64,000 nt of DNA, taken from contig NZ_CP014234.1 in the NCBI RefSeq assembly GCF_001553955.1, forward strand, positions 1,550,001-1,614,000. The letters run 5' to 3'. The stretch's first letter is position 1. Each line of letters starts with the position of its first letter. Position numbers and translations under genes: made by a program. Shown here piece by piece: positions 41,417 to 52,205 of this stretch. This DNA comes from Moraxella osloensis. GTDB taxonomy: Bacteria > Pseudomonadota > Gammaproteobacteria > Pseudomonadales > Moraxellaceae. The notes below the pieces were generated by a model. The model made no database searches and was not told the DNA's origin. It saw nothing but the letters and a program-made list of their open reading frames with translations.

Positions 41417-42877
41417 TTATTGGGGTTTGACTAAGCGTTGAAAAACTTGTCCACGTTCCACATAGCCACTAAACTGATCAAAACTTGCACAAGCAGGTGA
41501 TAGCAGTAATACACCTAACGCGGGGAATGTTGGCTGGTCTTGCCAAGCTTGATTGACCGCTTGTTCCAAGGTTTGGCATTTGGTTAACACAATCCCTGCA
41601 GGATTGTGAGCATCTAACCCCGCTGATGCCAAATCAGCCGCGATTTTATCGGCATCTTCACCAATAAAGTACACCACTTGCGCATAATCCATCAGGGGTT
41701 TTGCCAGTTCAGCAAAGTTTTGACCTTTGCCTTGCCCGCCCAAAATCACAGCGAGTTTTTTGCCTTTGGGCGCATATACTTTACCTAGCCCCAAAATTGC
41801 CGCGATGGTCGAGCCAATGTTAGTGCCTTTGGAGTCGTCAAAACAATCGAGCTGATGGGTGGTTGTGATAAATTCACAGCGATGTGGCAGCCCGACAAAG
41901 TTTTTCAATGTTGTCAACATACTCTCTAACGGCAGACCCGCCAACTCGCCAATTGCTAAGGCTGACAGCGCATTCACCAAATTATGTTCACCTTTGATCG
42001 GCACGTCTTTTTCATTGAGTAAGCGCTCACGACCCCGGGCTAACCAGATTTCACCATCGCTATCTTTTATCAATCCGTACTGATTCATATCCGGTGCGTT
42101 ACTACCAAAGGTAAGGGTGGGCATATCATCGGCTACCAACGGGCGACTAAGCAAGTCCTCGCGGTTGACCACAATGGATTGCACGCCTTGGAAGATTCGG
42201 TGTTTGGCTTGGTGATAGCCAAGCATATTGCCATGGCGATCTAGATGGTCAGGCGACATGTTAAGCACAGTGGCTACTTTAGCGGCCAAATTGGTGGTGG
42301 TCTGTAGTTGAAAACTGGATAACTCAAGCACCGCCATCTGTATGGGCTCAAGTAACAAATCAAGCGCGGGCGTTCCCAAGTTACCACCGACACCGACTTT
42401 AACCCCCGCATTTTTGACCATCTCGCCAACCAGTGTGGTGACAGTGCTTTTGGCATTAGAGCCGGTAATTGCAATAATCGGAATATCTCGCTGTTTAGCT
42501 ACCTCATGGAACAATTGAATATCACTGACAATCGCGATTTTTCTCGCACGTGCGCCATCAAACACCGGCAAATAAGGGTCGATACCAGGACTGATGATAA
42601 TGCGATCTGCCACTGACAACAGCTCGCCATCTAGTGCCCCAAACTTGGTCACTATATTGGTTGGCAAATGCTCGGCAAGTTTGGGCAGACCTGCATCAGT
42701 GACAGCTACTGGGTAACCAAGCGCGTGTAAATAGTTGACTGCCGACAAGCCTGATTTGCCAAGTCCAACCACCACTTGTAATCCATTGCCACGTTGAATC
42801 ATGCTTGATGCTGATGGCATGCTTTGGTTGGTTGAAGCAGGTGAAACGGGTGATTGGGTGGCAGAGAGTTGGCTCAC
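41417..42877 (-). CDS. murD: UDP-N-acetylmuramoyl-L-alanine--D-glutamate ligase
   Basis: A 486-residue cytoplasmic Mur ligase that adds D-glutamate to the peptidoglycan precursor. The GTG at 42877 (AAGGAATTCTC upstream) is preferred over the GTG at 42895. The first 35 residues are a Ser/Pro/Gln-rich extension. VVVGLGKSGLSAVNYL opens the N-terminal domain. The ATP site is GSNAKSTVTTL, where the usual GTNGKST has an Ala in place of the second Gly. NMSPDHLDRH and FDDSKGTN are conserved. Confidence 0.95.
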   Translation of the reverse strand: MSQLSATQSPVSPASTNQSMPSASSMIQRGNGLQVVVGLGKSGLSAVNYLHALGYPVAVTDAGLPKLAEHLPTNIVTKFGALDGELLSVADRIIISPGIDPYLPVFDGARARKIAIVSDIQLFHEVAKQRDIPIIAITGSNAKSTVTTLVGEMVKNAGVKVGVGGNLGTPALDLLLEPIQMAVLELSSFQLQTTTNLAAKVATVLNMSPDHLDRHGNMLGYHQAKHRIFQGVQSIVVNREDLLSRPLVADDMPTLTFGSNAPDMNQYGLIKDSDGEIWLARGRERLLNEKDVPIKGEHNLVNALSALAIGELAGLPLESMLTTLKNFVGLPHRCEFITTTHQLDCFDDSKGTNIGSTIAAILGLGKVYAPKGKKLAVILGGQGKGQNFAELAKPLMDYAQVVYFIGEDADKIAADLASAGLDAHNPAGIVLTKCQTLEQAVNQAWQDQPTFPALGVLLLSPACASFDQFSGYVERGQVFQRLVKPQ

Positions 42878-43134
42878 GAGAATTCCTTGTAACACTTAAA
42901 CTTGTAACACTTAAATAAAGGTACCGCTAACTAAGGCAATAACCATACTTGCCGCATAAGCTAAAAAACGTTTTCTATCATACCATTTTATGACAAAAAG
43001 TTTTGCGATTAAATGTGAGTTTTCATGTTTTGTAGTGGCAGCAATAAAAGACGGTTTAAATGCTATGATTTTTGTGATGCGGATATACTTTTATCTATAT
43101 TACCCAACAAATTCAACGATTTTAGGAAGTATAA

Positions 43135-43151
43135 TGCACTTTTTTAGTGCA
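43135..43151. promoter_or_regulatory. NtrC-type binding site 1
   Basis: TGCACT-TTTTT-AGTGCA: perfect 6-bp arms and 5-bp spacer, matching the NtrC consensus TGCAC(C/T)-N5-(G/A)GTGCA, about 380 bp before glnK. Confidence 0.65.
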
Positions 43152-43224
43152 ATATTTTTGTTTTTATCGCTAATTATTAAAATAATTCTAAAATTTATCT
43201 ACAAAATCGTTAATGGCACCCAAA

Positions 43225-43241
43225 TAACCTTTTTGGTGCAA
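43225..43241. promoter_or_regulatory. NtrC-type binding site 2 (weak left arm)
   Basis: ATAACC-TTTTT-GGTGCA: the right arm is perfect and the left arm keeps only ACC. Confidence 0.4.
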
Positions 43242-43393
43242 TAGCTGATTTAAATTAGAGGAATTTTTATTTTTTCGCTATAATAAAATTACGCTTTCTG
43301 TGTGATGGTCGCATTGAAACCACAAAAAAGTTTTTGCTTTATTTTCAATAGGTTGTATTTTTTACCCCCTTAAAAATAGGACGTTTATGAAAG

Positions 43394-43410
43394 TTGGCAT
43401 AGCTTTTGAA
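43394..43410 (+). promoter_or_regulatory. Candidate sigma-54 promoter of glnK-amtB
   Basis: TTGGCATAGCTTTTGAA has the -24 GG, the TTGGCA block and correct 10-bp spacing, but GA instead of GC at -12. It is placed 120 bp before glnK and downstream of the NtrC sites. Confidence 0.4.
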
Positions 43411-43516
43411 TTATCGAAACTACCATTTTCAACTCGCTATACAAATGCTGTTTAGGGTAACTGCTATTAAGCCACTGCAGCAAATAGTAACTAACCCAAC
43501 CATAAGCGGCACTTAA

Positions 43517-43867
<351 letters not shown>

Positions 43868-43989
43868 CACTATCATGACTGTCGTTGCCGCAGCGCTTGT
43901 TAAACTTTAAAGTTGACCATCCTTTAAACATTAACGAAGACCTATCAAGCAGCTTAACGACTATCTCAAATAATTTTAAGGGGGTTACG

Positions 43990-45315
43990 ATGAATGCCGT
44001 CATTACAAGGGCAGCTTTTGCCAAATTTTCACAGCCACTAGTATCTACCAAATCAATTTTATCATTATTGTTGTTATCTCCATTGGTGGCTCATGCTGCT
44101 GACACGCCTACGCTAAATGCAGGCGACACGGCTTGGGTATTAATTTCTACTGCATTAGTGCTCCTAATGACTATTCCAGGGTTGGCGTTGTTTTACTCAG
44201 GTATGGTGCGCAAAAAGAATATTTTAGGGACGATGGCACACAGCTATGGTGCCACGGCGTTAGTATCTATCATTTGGATTGTGTTGGGTTATTCGCTGGC
44301 GTTTGGTAGTAGCGATTTTAATCAATTTATTGGCGGTTTTGATAATGCCCTGTTATCTAATATTGGGTTAGGTGATTTAACCGGTACCGTACCCACCCTG
44401 TTATTTGTCACTTTTCAAATGACCTTTGCCATTATCACTGTGGCAATCTTAGCAGGCTCGATTGCTGAACGTATTAAATTTAGTAGCTTCATGGTGTTTA
44501 CTGCCCTTTGGGTATTATTGGTGTATGCACCGATTTGTCACTGGGTTTGGGGCGGCGGCTGGTTGATGGCAGATGGTGCGCTAGACTTTGCAGGCGGTAC
44601 GGTCGTGCACATTAATGCAGGTGTAGCAGGTATTGTGTTGGCGGCGGTTTTAGGTAAACGTAATGGCTATAACCGTGATCCAATGGCACCTTCAAACTTG
44701 GCTTTAACCTTAATTGGTACGGGTTTGATTTGGGTAGGTTGGTTTGGCTTTAATGGCGGGAGTGCGTTGGCGGCAAATGCATTGGCAGGTAATGCCCTAC
44801 TCGTCACGCAAGTAGCGGCAGCGGCAGGGGCATTGACTTGGTTTGCCATCGAAAAATTAGTCCGTGGTAAAGCCTCTGTATTAGGCGGTGCATCAGGTGC
44901 AGTAGCAGGTCTAGTCGGTATCACCCCAGCGGCAGGTTTTGTGACGGTAGCAGGCGCATTAGCGATTGGCATTATCACCTCATTGGTTTGCTTTTATGCA
45001 GTCAACTATCTCAAACGTCTATTAAAAATCGATGATAGCTTGGACGCGTTTGGATTGCATGGCGTTGGTGGCATCGTCGGTGCCATATTGACAGGTGTCT
45101 TTGTGAGTCCTGCTATCACTGGCAAACCACTGGCTTTATCAACTATGGGTCAAGTGTGGGTGCAATTAGAAGGCGTGTTTGCGGTTATCATCTACTGCGC
45201 GATTGTGACTTTCCTTATTGCCAAAGTGATTCAATTAACCATGGGCTTACGTGTCACTGATGAAGATGAGTACACTGGGCTTGACTTAGCCGTTCATGGT
45301 GAACGTATTGAATAA
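43990..45315 (+). CDS. amtB: Ammonium transporter AmtB
   Basis: Trimeric inner-membrane ammonium channel, 441 residues. The ATG at 43990 (AAGGGGGTTACG upstream) gives a signal peptide ending AHA; the frame open from 43885 has no such site. The recruitment Asp and first pore His are in LDFAGGTVVHINAGVAG, and the second pore His is in DAFGLHGVGGIVG. It forms the classical glnK-amtB pair, in which GlnK blocks the pore when nitrogen is plentiful. Confidence 0.96.
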   Translation: MNAVITRAAFAKFSQPLVSTKSILSLLLLSPLVAHAADTPTLNAGDTAWVLISTALVLLMTIPGLALFYSGMVRKKNILGTMAHSYGATALVSIIWIVLGYSLAFGSSDFNQFIGGFDNALLSNIGLGDLTGTVPTLLFVTFQMTFAIITVAILAGSIAERIKFSSFMVFTALWVLLVYAPICHWVWGGGWLMADGALDFAGGTVVHINAGVAGIVLAAVLGKRNGYNRDPMAPSNLALTLIGTGLIWVGWFGFNGGSALAANALAGNALLVTQVAAAAGALTWFAIEKLVRGKASVLGGASGAVAGLVGITPAAGFVTVAGALAIGIITSLVCFYAVNYLKRLLKIDDSLDAFGLHGVGGIVGAILTGVFVSPAITGKPLALSTMGQVWVQLEGVFAVIIYCAIVTFLIAKVIQLTMGLRVTDEDEYTGLDLAVHGERIE

Positions 45316-45330
45316 TTCATAAAATATAGT

Positions 45331-45364
45331 AAAAGGGGGTAAATACGATATTTACCCTTTTTAA
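45331..45364 (+). terminator. Terminator after amtB
   Basis: GGGTAAATA and TATTTACCC arms with a 3-base loop, then five T. Confidence 0.85.
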
Positions 45365-45395
45365 AATTTTAATTGTAGACTTAAAACTGTAGACA

Positions 45396-45430
45396 ATAAA
45401 AAAGCCAAAGTAGTGACTTTGGCTCTTTAA
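45396..45430 (-). terminator. Terminator of the DUF2147 gene
   Basis: GCCAAAGT and ACTTTGGC arms with a 4-base loop, T-rich on both sides. Confidence 0.8.
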
Positions 45431-45442
45431 ATAAATATTTCA

Positions 45443-45817
45443 TTATTTACGAGTTAACACTTCAGAACCCTTCAGGGTTTTTAGGGTTAATTTGTTACCA
45501 CTTAACGTGATGTCCGCATTTACTGCTGGCAAGAAGCCCCAACGAGGATCTTTAGCTTTACCCACATATTTACCATCGCCCGCTGGTTTTGCATTCATGA
45601 TAACAGATTTACCAACATAGGTTTTTGCTTTTTCAGTTTGACCAGAAGTGACCACACCATTAAAACCAGCGCCTGATTGCGAGATAGTAACAACCGCTTT
45701 TGGATTACCGTCTTCCGTTAATTGCCAGTTACCAACAATTGGGTCAGCTGCCATTGCAGCAACACTTAAAGTAGAAAGAGCAACACCAACGCTGATTGAT
45801 TTAAGAGAAATTTTCAT
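45443..45817 (-). CDS. DUF2147-like secreted protein
   Basis: A 124-residue periplasmic protein. The ATG at 45817 (GAAGGAAC upstream) yields a signal peptide (MKISLKSISVGVALSTLSVA, cleavage after AMA). The mature part begins DPIVGNWQLTEDGNPKAVVTI and has KDPRWGFLPAV, the DUF2147 lipocalin-like beta pattern, with closing GSEVLTRK. It is slightly shorter than usual members. Function is unknown. It is monocistronic. Confidence 0.8.
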   Translation of the reverse strand: MKISLKSISVGVALSTLSVAAMAADPIVGNWQLTEDGNPKAVVTISQSGAGFNGVVTSGQTEKAKTYVGKSVIMNAKPAGDGKYVGKAKDPRWGFLPAVNADITLSGNKLTLKTLKGSEVLTRK

Positions 45818-46074
45818 AACAGTTCCTTCTGTAGCGCACTGCAAAAAAGTAAGGGAAGTGAGATGCAGTACCATTAACAATCATTATAGCCAAAATGGTT
45901 TTGAGGTAAAGATATTTTTTAATACGCAAAAGTTACTAATAGTTTTCTACATCCTTACAGGGCAAAATTTCTCGTTTTTTTATAATTAAGTATTTGATTT
46001 TTAAATGATTATTTTTTGAAAAAATCCCAAAAGCGTAAACTGACTAATCAGTCATTTGTGTATAATTACCATTT

Positions 46075-47010
46075 TTAGGATTTAAATAGGCTGATTATCC
46101 ATTCAAAAATGGTCAAGACTAAATTAACTAAGACTAATAAAATTTGCTGGTTATCAGGTTCTGATTTTGGCGTGTTTTTGTTTTTTGTAGCGCTCGAATA
46201 GTCATCGATAGGCAGCGTCATTGCCGTTTTTTGTACCTTTCCTGACAAGCCTGGCATGGCATCTACACCTATTCTTACCGCCAATTCATCCAGACTAATG
46301 ACTTCCACGCGCTGACTATCATCATTAGGGACAAAATAAACCCCTGCTTGTTGTAGACTTGGAATATAAATTGCCTTATACAGATGACTGGGTACTAATA
46401 TATTGTTATTAATTTTCTTAACTCGATTACTGATAAAAGCCACCCCTGTCACCACATAGATACGGTTGTGTTTGATCGCTAAATAACGGGTACGGGACTC
46501 AATGTCTCGCCAAGTGCTACGATTATTGACAGGATTTTGCGGTACAATGTTGGCGAGGCTAAAACTGTCATATTGTGATTCAAGCGTACTCATATCTGCA
46601 TTCGGCGCTAGATGTCCACGATCATAAGGTACGTTACGATAATCAGTTAAGTAGCCTTTAACCCGATTAGGCAGCTGACTTTCCTCGTGAAAATTATCAA
46701 CCCTAGATAGTTCACTCGCTTTTTCAATACGCGCTCGCGTCAAATACTCCGCTGACCACAAAGCGGTTTTACTGAGTGACGAATACCCCACAGCAAAGCC
46801 ATTTAGACATAGATAATAAATCTCAAGTGGTTGATTCGAGAGTGGCTGTGGACTTTGTTGGTTAGCATAGGTATTGCCACATTGATTGAGGTGCTGTTTA
46901 CGATAATCTAAAGAGGTGCTTGAATGTGCCCATAAGGGCAATAAGGATAAAGCTATCACTACTAGCATCTGTGACAGTGATTTGTGGGAAAAACGCTGAT
47001 GACAACTCAT
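46075..47010 (-). CDS. DNA/RNA non-specific endonuclease (NUC1 family)
   Basis: A 311-residue exported beta-beta-alpha-metal nuclease. The catalytic motif DRGHLAPNADM lies at about residues 130-140, with QNPVNNRSTWRDIE (metal-binding Asn) after it. The ATG at 47010 gives a signal peptide ending at AHS; an upstream ATG at 47067 extends the frame by 19 residues without a better ribosome site. Unusually, the last 25 residues form a hydrophobic helix (ILLVLVNLVLTIFEWIISLF) that could anchor the enzyme in a membrane. No inhibitor gene is adjacent. It may be used for DNA scavenging or for cutting incoming DNA. Confidence 0.82.
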   Translation of the reverse strand: MSCHQRFSHKSLSQMLVVIALSLLPLWAHSSTSLDYRKQHLNQCGNTYANQQSPQPLSNQPLEIYYLCLNGFAVGYSSLSKTALWSAEYLTRARIEKASELSRVDNFHEESQLPNRVKGYLTDYRNVPYDRGHLAPNADMSTLESQYDSFSLANIVPQNPVNNRSTWRDIESRTRYLAIKHNRIYVVTGVAFISNRVKKINNNILVPSHLYKAIYIPSLQQAGVYFVPNDDSQRVEVISLDELAVRIGVDAMPGLSGKVQKTAMTLPIDDYSSATKNKNTPKSEPDNQQILLVLVNLVLTIFEWIISLFKS

Positions 47011-47136
47011 ACGCTCTAACTTACCAACTCTAGCCATCGATGAAAATTGATTAATTATACATGACATTTGGCATTATTTTGGGTAAAATAGGCGTCCGTT
47101 TTGCGATTACCTATATTTTGGAATTGCAACTCGATT

Positions 47137-47227
47137 GGAAACGTGGCTGAGTGGTCGAAAGCGCACGCCTGGAAAGTGTGTATACGTTAATAGCGTATCG
47201 AGGGTTCGAATCCCTCCGTTTCCGCCA
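47137..47227 (+). tRNA. tRNA-Ser (anticodon GGA)
   Basis: A 91-nt class II tRNA with encoded CCA. The acceptor arms GGAAACG and CGTTTCC pair, the anticodon loop reads CTGGAAA, a long variable arm is present, and the T loop reads GGTTCGAATCC. It decodes UCC/UCU. Confidence 0.96.
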
Positions 47228-47233
47228 AATAAA

Positions 47234-47268
47234 TAAAAAGCTAGCTTATTATTAAGCTAGCTTTTTTG
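47234..47268. terminator. Bidirectional terminator between tRNA-Ser and katE
   Basis: AAAAAGCTAGCTTA and TAAGCTAGCTTTTT form a perfect stem around TTAT. Confidence 0.88.
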
Positions 47269-47284
47269 TTGCGGGGTTGATGAG

Positions 47285-49378
47285 TTATGCTAAATCACGC
47301 ACATTAGGCTCACGATCCCATTCACGCGATTTGGCCTTCTCAATAAAGGTATCTATTTCCTTTAAAGCCACCACACTGGCATCTTTCTCAATGTGCTGAG
47401 GAATTAGAATAAATTCATCGGTCGCACCGCAATAAGCAATCGCTTTTAGATGGGCGTGCGCGTCTTTAAACCACGCAATCGCCTCGCTCATTTTGGCTAA
47501 TTTTTTCGCTTGCTCCGGCATAATGATACTAACGATTGCATCAAACAATACAGAAGGTGAACCCGCCAATTGACCGTCAGCCGCAATGGTTTCACCATTG
47601 TTTAAGGTAATACTAATTTTTGGCGCTACTACAAACGGTACTGCCTTTGCTGCTGTAATCGCTGCTTTATATTTTTCAAGCATTTCTGCATTTGAATCAT
47701 CGGCAACTAAAATAGCGACTTTACGACCTTCAAGCGTTGGTTTAGCTTTGCCAATCAACTGTAAAGCTGGCGACAATGGCAAATCTTGCACTGGAACCGT
47801 GGGCTCAATCGGTTTTGGCACGGATTTCATCCCTAACCCATCGGCAACGCGTTTGCCCAATGTTTCATCAACCGTTAACAGCTGCGCAACCATGCGTTCA
47901 CGGATATAGGGCGTCTCAACTTTTGAAAGTTCAAAAACAATTGATGAAGCAATATGCGCCTGCTCAATAGGTGTTTGACTACGATAGAACATACGTGGCT
48001 GACTATAAAAGTCTGCAAAACTTTCAGAACGGATACGACCTTTAACTGTATCATTGCCTTGGCTTAAATCCTCAGCAAATGATTTAAAGCCTACTGCGGG
48101 ATTTTCACGCGGTTTTTCTGGCTCTAAACTTTGTGGTTCATAAGCAACGCGCCCTTTCGGAATTTGCATCTGCATATGACCATCACGCTGCATATTATGG
48201 AATGGACATTTTGGTGCATTAATTGGCAACTGCGCAAAATTTGGTGAACCTAAACGCGACAGCTGGGTATCAAGGTAACTAAATAAACGACCTTGTAATA
48301 ATGGGTCATTACTAAAGTCGATACCTGGTACGATGTTTGCTGGACAAAAAGCCACTTGCTCTGTCTCAGCAAAGAAGTTATCGGGATAACGGTTTAATAC
48401 CATCTTACCAACTATTTTGAGTGGTACCAACTCTTCTGGAATAAGCTTGGTAGCATCTAGATGGTCAAAAGGGAATTCATCCGCTTGTTCTTGGGTGAAC
48501 AACTGAACAGCAAAATCCCAAATAACCTCATCACCTTGTTGTAATGCTTCAAATAAGTCACGACGATGATAGTCTGGATCAGCACCGGCAACTTTCACTG
48601 CTTCATCCCACACATGTGATTGAAGCTGCAAACGTGGACGCCAGTGATAACGGAAGAACACACTTTCACCTCGGGCATTAATAAAGCGATAACTATGGAT
48701 ACCAAAGCCTTCAATCATACGCAAACTGCGTGGAATGCCGCGATCACTCATTGCCCACAAGTAATTGTGCAATGTTTCTGGACTCAATGAAATAAAATCA
48801 TAAAAAGTATCGTGCGCTGAGGCAGCTTGTGGAAAACCACGATCCGGTTCCATCTTGACAGCATGAACCAAATCTGGAAACTTAATAGCATCTTGAATAA
48901 AGAATACTGGGGTATTATTACCCACCAAATCCCAGTTTCCCTCTTTAGTATAAATTTTGACAGCAAAACCGCGAATATCACGCGGTGTATCAATTGATCC
49001 TGCGCCACCCGCTACCGTCGAAAAACGGGTAAATAAAGGTGTTTGCTCACCTACCTCAGTAAGCACTTTAGCAGTAGTATATTGCTCTAATGACTCAGTC
49101 AACTCGAAATAACCATGCGCCGCACTACCTCGCGCATGCACAATACGCTCTGGAATACGTTCATGGTCAAAATGGGTAATTTTCTCACGTAAAATAAAAT
49201 CTTCTAGCAATGCAGGACCACGGCGACCCGCTTTTAGCGAATTCTGATTGTCTGCAATAACAATCCCTTGCTGCGTGGTTAAATTGGTTGAATTATTATC
49301 AGCTTGTTGGTGAGTTTCACCACCATTGCCTTGCTGAATATTCATATCTGGCTCTGGCTTAACGGGCTTATGTGTCAT
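47285..49378 (-). CDS. katE: Large-subunit catalase (HPII/KatE type)
   Basis: A 697-residue haem catalase that dismutates hydrogen peroxide. The catalytic His81 lies in [12 protein letters not shown], the catalytic Asn in [12 protein letters not shown] (about 152-163), and the haem-ligand Tyr368 in [11 protein letters not shown]-terminal DJ-1/GATase-like domain (about 555-690, [10 protein letters not shown] onward) marks it as clade 2. A polar Gln/Asn-rich N-terminal arm is present. TAGGATAAAA lies before the ATG. It is transcribed towards tRNA-Ser and lies downstream of the rRNA operon terminator. Confidence 0.95.
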   Translation of the reverse strand: MTHKPVKPEPDMNIQQGNGGETHQQADNNSTNLTTQQGIVIADNQNSLKAGRRGPALLEDFILREKITHFDHERIPERIVHARGSAAHGYFELTESLEQYTTAKVLTEVGEQTPLFTRFSTVAGGAGSIDTPRDIRGFAVKIYTKEGNWDLVGNNTPVFFIQDAIKFPDLVHAVKMEPDRGFPQAASAHDTFYDFISLSPETLHNYLWAMSDRGIPRSLRMIEGFGIHSYRFINARGESVFFRYHWRPRLQLQSHVWDEAVKVAGADPDYHRRDLFEALQQGDEVIWDFAVQLFTQEQADEFPFDHLDATKLIPEELVPLKIVGKMVLNRYPDNFFAETEQVAFCPANIVPGIDFSNDPLLQGRLFSYLDTQLSRLGSPNFAQLPINAPKCPFHNMQRDGHMQMQIPKGRVAYEPQSLEPEKPRENPAVGFKSFAEDLSQGNDTVKGRIRSESFADFYSQPRMFYRSQTPIEQAHIASSIVFELSKVETPYIRERMVAQLLTVDETLGKRVADGLGMKSVPKPIEPTVPVQDLPLSPALQLIGKAKPTLEGRKVAILVADDSNAEMLEKYKAAITAAKAVPFVVAPKISITLNNGETIAADGQLAGSPSVLFDAIVSIIMPEQAKKLAKMSEAIAWFKDAHAHLKAIAYCGATDEFILIPQHIEKDASVVALKEIDTFIEKAKSREWDREPNVRDLA

Positions 49379-49618
49379 TTTTTTATCCTAAACTTTTAAT
49401 TATATTTGTAATTTCTTAGCAAATATCAAATGTTTACCTAAGGTTGGAAAAGGATCGACATTGATATAATCAGTATATAGAATTCAAAAATTTACAGTGT
49501 GAAAATGCGTAAAGCTATGTAGCAAATAAGATATTAACGCAAGATAACTAAAGATAACTAAAAATAATTAAAATAACATGATAACCAAATATAAAAAATC
49601 TTGATAGACTACAAAGCA

Positions 49619-49645
49619 ACCCCCCCTTACTGATGTAAGGGGGGT
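49619..49645 (-). terminator. Terminator of the rRNA operon
   Basis: CCCCCCTTAC and GTAAGGGGGG form a strong stem with a 3-4 base loop; TTGCTTTG follows on the minus strand. Confidence 0.8.
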
Positions 49646-49660
49646 GGTTTTGGGATAGGG

Positions 49661-49775
49661 AGCTGACGATGACCTACTCTCACATGGGCGAACCACACTA
49701 CCATTGGCGCATTGGAGTTTCACTTCTGAGTTCGGGAAGGGATCAGGTGGGACCTCCAAGCTATTATCGTCAGCA
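49661..49775 (-). rRNA. rrf: 5S ribosomal RNA
   Basis: About 115 nt on the minus strand, with complementary TGCTGACGATA and ATCGTCAGCT ends and the conserved core CCCGAACTCAGAAGTGAAA. It is the last gene of the operon. Confidence 0.95.
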
Positions 49776-49988
49776 AAGGGGGATAGAGAAATGAGTTGTT
49801 TTAGAAGTAAAGTATGAGCTATATCAAGCGAGGTGAATATCGTTATTACCTACAAAGCCATTTAGGCGTTGTATAGTCAAGCCAAACGAGCAATTAGTAT
49901 TGGTTAGCTACACATATCACTATGCTTCCACACCCAACCTATCAACGTCGTAGTCTACAACGGCTCTTTAGGGAAATCTAATCTTAAG

Positions 49989-50025
<37 letters not shown>

Positions 50026-50192
50026 ATCCGAACATAGCTACTCGGCAATGCGACTGGCGTCACAACCGAAACACCAGAGGTTCGTCCACTCTGGTCCTCT
50101 CGTACTAGGAGCAGATCCTCTCAAATTTCCAACGCCCACGGTAGATAGGGACCGAACTGTCTCACGACGTTCTAAACCCAGCTCGCGTACCT

Positions 50193-50243
<51 letters not shown>

Positions 50244-50299
50244 AGATGAGCCGACATCGAGGTGCCAAACACCGCCGTCGATATGAACTCTTGGGCGGT

Positions 50300-50375
<76 letters not shown>

Positions 50376-50778
50376 ACCTACTTTCGTATCTGCTCGACTT
50401 GTGGGTCTCGCAGTTAAGCGCGCTTTTGCCTTTATACTCTTCGAACGATTTCCGACCGTTCTGAGCGCACCTTCGTACTCCTCCGTTACTCTTTAGGAGG
50501 AGACCGCCCCAGTCAAACTACCCACCATACATTGTCCTCAGCTCTGTTAAGCTTGAGTTAGAACCCCAACATTACCAGGGTGGTATTTCAAGGATGGCTC
50601 CACAGACACTGGCGTGCCTGCTTCAAAGCCTCCCACCTATCCTACACAGGTAAGGTCAAAGTTCAATGTAAAGCTGTAGTAAAGGTTCACGGGGTCTTTC
50701 CGTCTAGCCGCGGGTACACAGCATCTTCACTGCGATTTCGATTTCACTGAGTCTCTGCTGGAGACAGCGCCGCCATCA

Positions 50779-50860
<82 letters not shown>

Positions 50861-52205
50861 TGGGGCTTCGATCAAGAGCTTCGCCTTGCGGCTGACCCCA
50901 TCAATTAACCTTCCAGCACCGGGCAGGCATCACACCCTATACGTCCACTTTCGTGTTTGCAGAGTGCTGTGTTTTTAATAAACAGTTGCAGCGGCCTGGT
51001 ATCTGCGACTGCCAATAGCTTTGTAGTGCGTGACTACTCACCATCGGCAGCGTACCTTCTCCCGAAGTTACGGTACCATTTTGCCTAGTTCCTTCAGCAG
51101 AGTTCTCTCAAGCGCCTTGGTATTCTCTACCTGACCACCTGTGTCGGTTTCGGGTACGATTTGTTTATGACTATCGCTTAGAAGCTTTTCCTGGAAGCAG
51201 GGTATTTGCCACTTCGCTGTACAAGTACAGCTTGCTATCAGATCTCATTAATAGTCTAGCGGATTTGCCTACTAAACCTAACTACATCCTTCCACTTGGA
51301 CAACCATCGCCAAGCTGGCATAACCTTCTCCGTCCCTCCATCGCATCATAAACAAGTATCGGAATATTAACCGATTTCCCATCGACTACGCCTTTCGGCC
51401 TCGCCTTAGGGGTCGACTCACCCAGCCCCGATTAACGTTGGACTGGAACCCTTGGTCTTCCGGCGTGCGAGCTTTTCACTCGCATTGTCGTTACTCACGT
51501 CAGCATTCGCTCTTGTGATACCTCCAGCATGCTTTACAACACACCTTCACAGGCTTACACAATGCTCCCCTACCACTTAATTGAAACAATTAAATCCGCA
51601 GCTTCGGCTCCTAGTTTGAGCCCCGTTACATCTTCCGCGCAGGCCGACTCGACTAGTGAGCTATTACGCTTTCTTTAAAGGATGGCTGCTTCTAAGCCAA
51701 CCTCCTAGCTGTCTGTGCCTTCCCACATCGTTTCCCACTTAACTAGGAATTTGGGGCCTTAGCTGGCGGTCTGGGTTGTTTCCCTCTTGACGACGGACGT
51801 TAGCACCCGCCGTCTGTCTCCCGGATATCACTCATCGGTATTCGGAGTTTGCATCGGTTTGGTAAGTCGGGATGACCCCCTAGCCGAAACAGTGCTCTAC
51901 CCCCAATGGTGTTCGTCCGAGGCGCTACCTAAATAGCTTTCGGGGAGAACCAGCTATCACCGAGTTTGATTAGCCTTTCACCCCTATCCACAAGTCATCC
52001 CCTGGCTTTTCAACGACAGTGGGTTCGGTCCTCCGGTAACTGTTACGTCACTTTCAACCTGCTCATGGATAGATCACTCGGTTTCGGGTCTATACCCTGC
52101 AACTAGACGCCCTATTAAGACTCGGTTTCCCTACGGCTCCCCTATTCGGTTAACCTTGCTACAGAATATAAGTCGCTGACCCATTATACAAAAGGTACGC
52201 CGTCA

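Noticed and set aside
42990-43244. 84-codon plus-strand ORF upstream of glnK
   Set aside because: No ribosome site, AT-driven hydrophobic content, and it overlaps the NtrC-like sites.
49568-49759. 63-codon ORF over 5S
   Set aside because: Overlaps 5S rRNA and the operon terminator.
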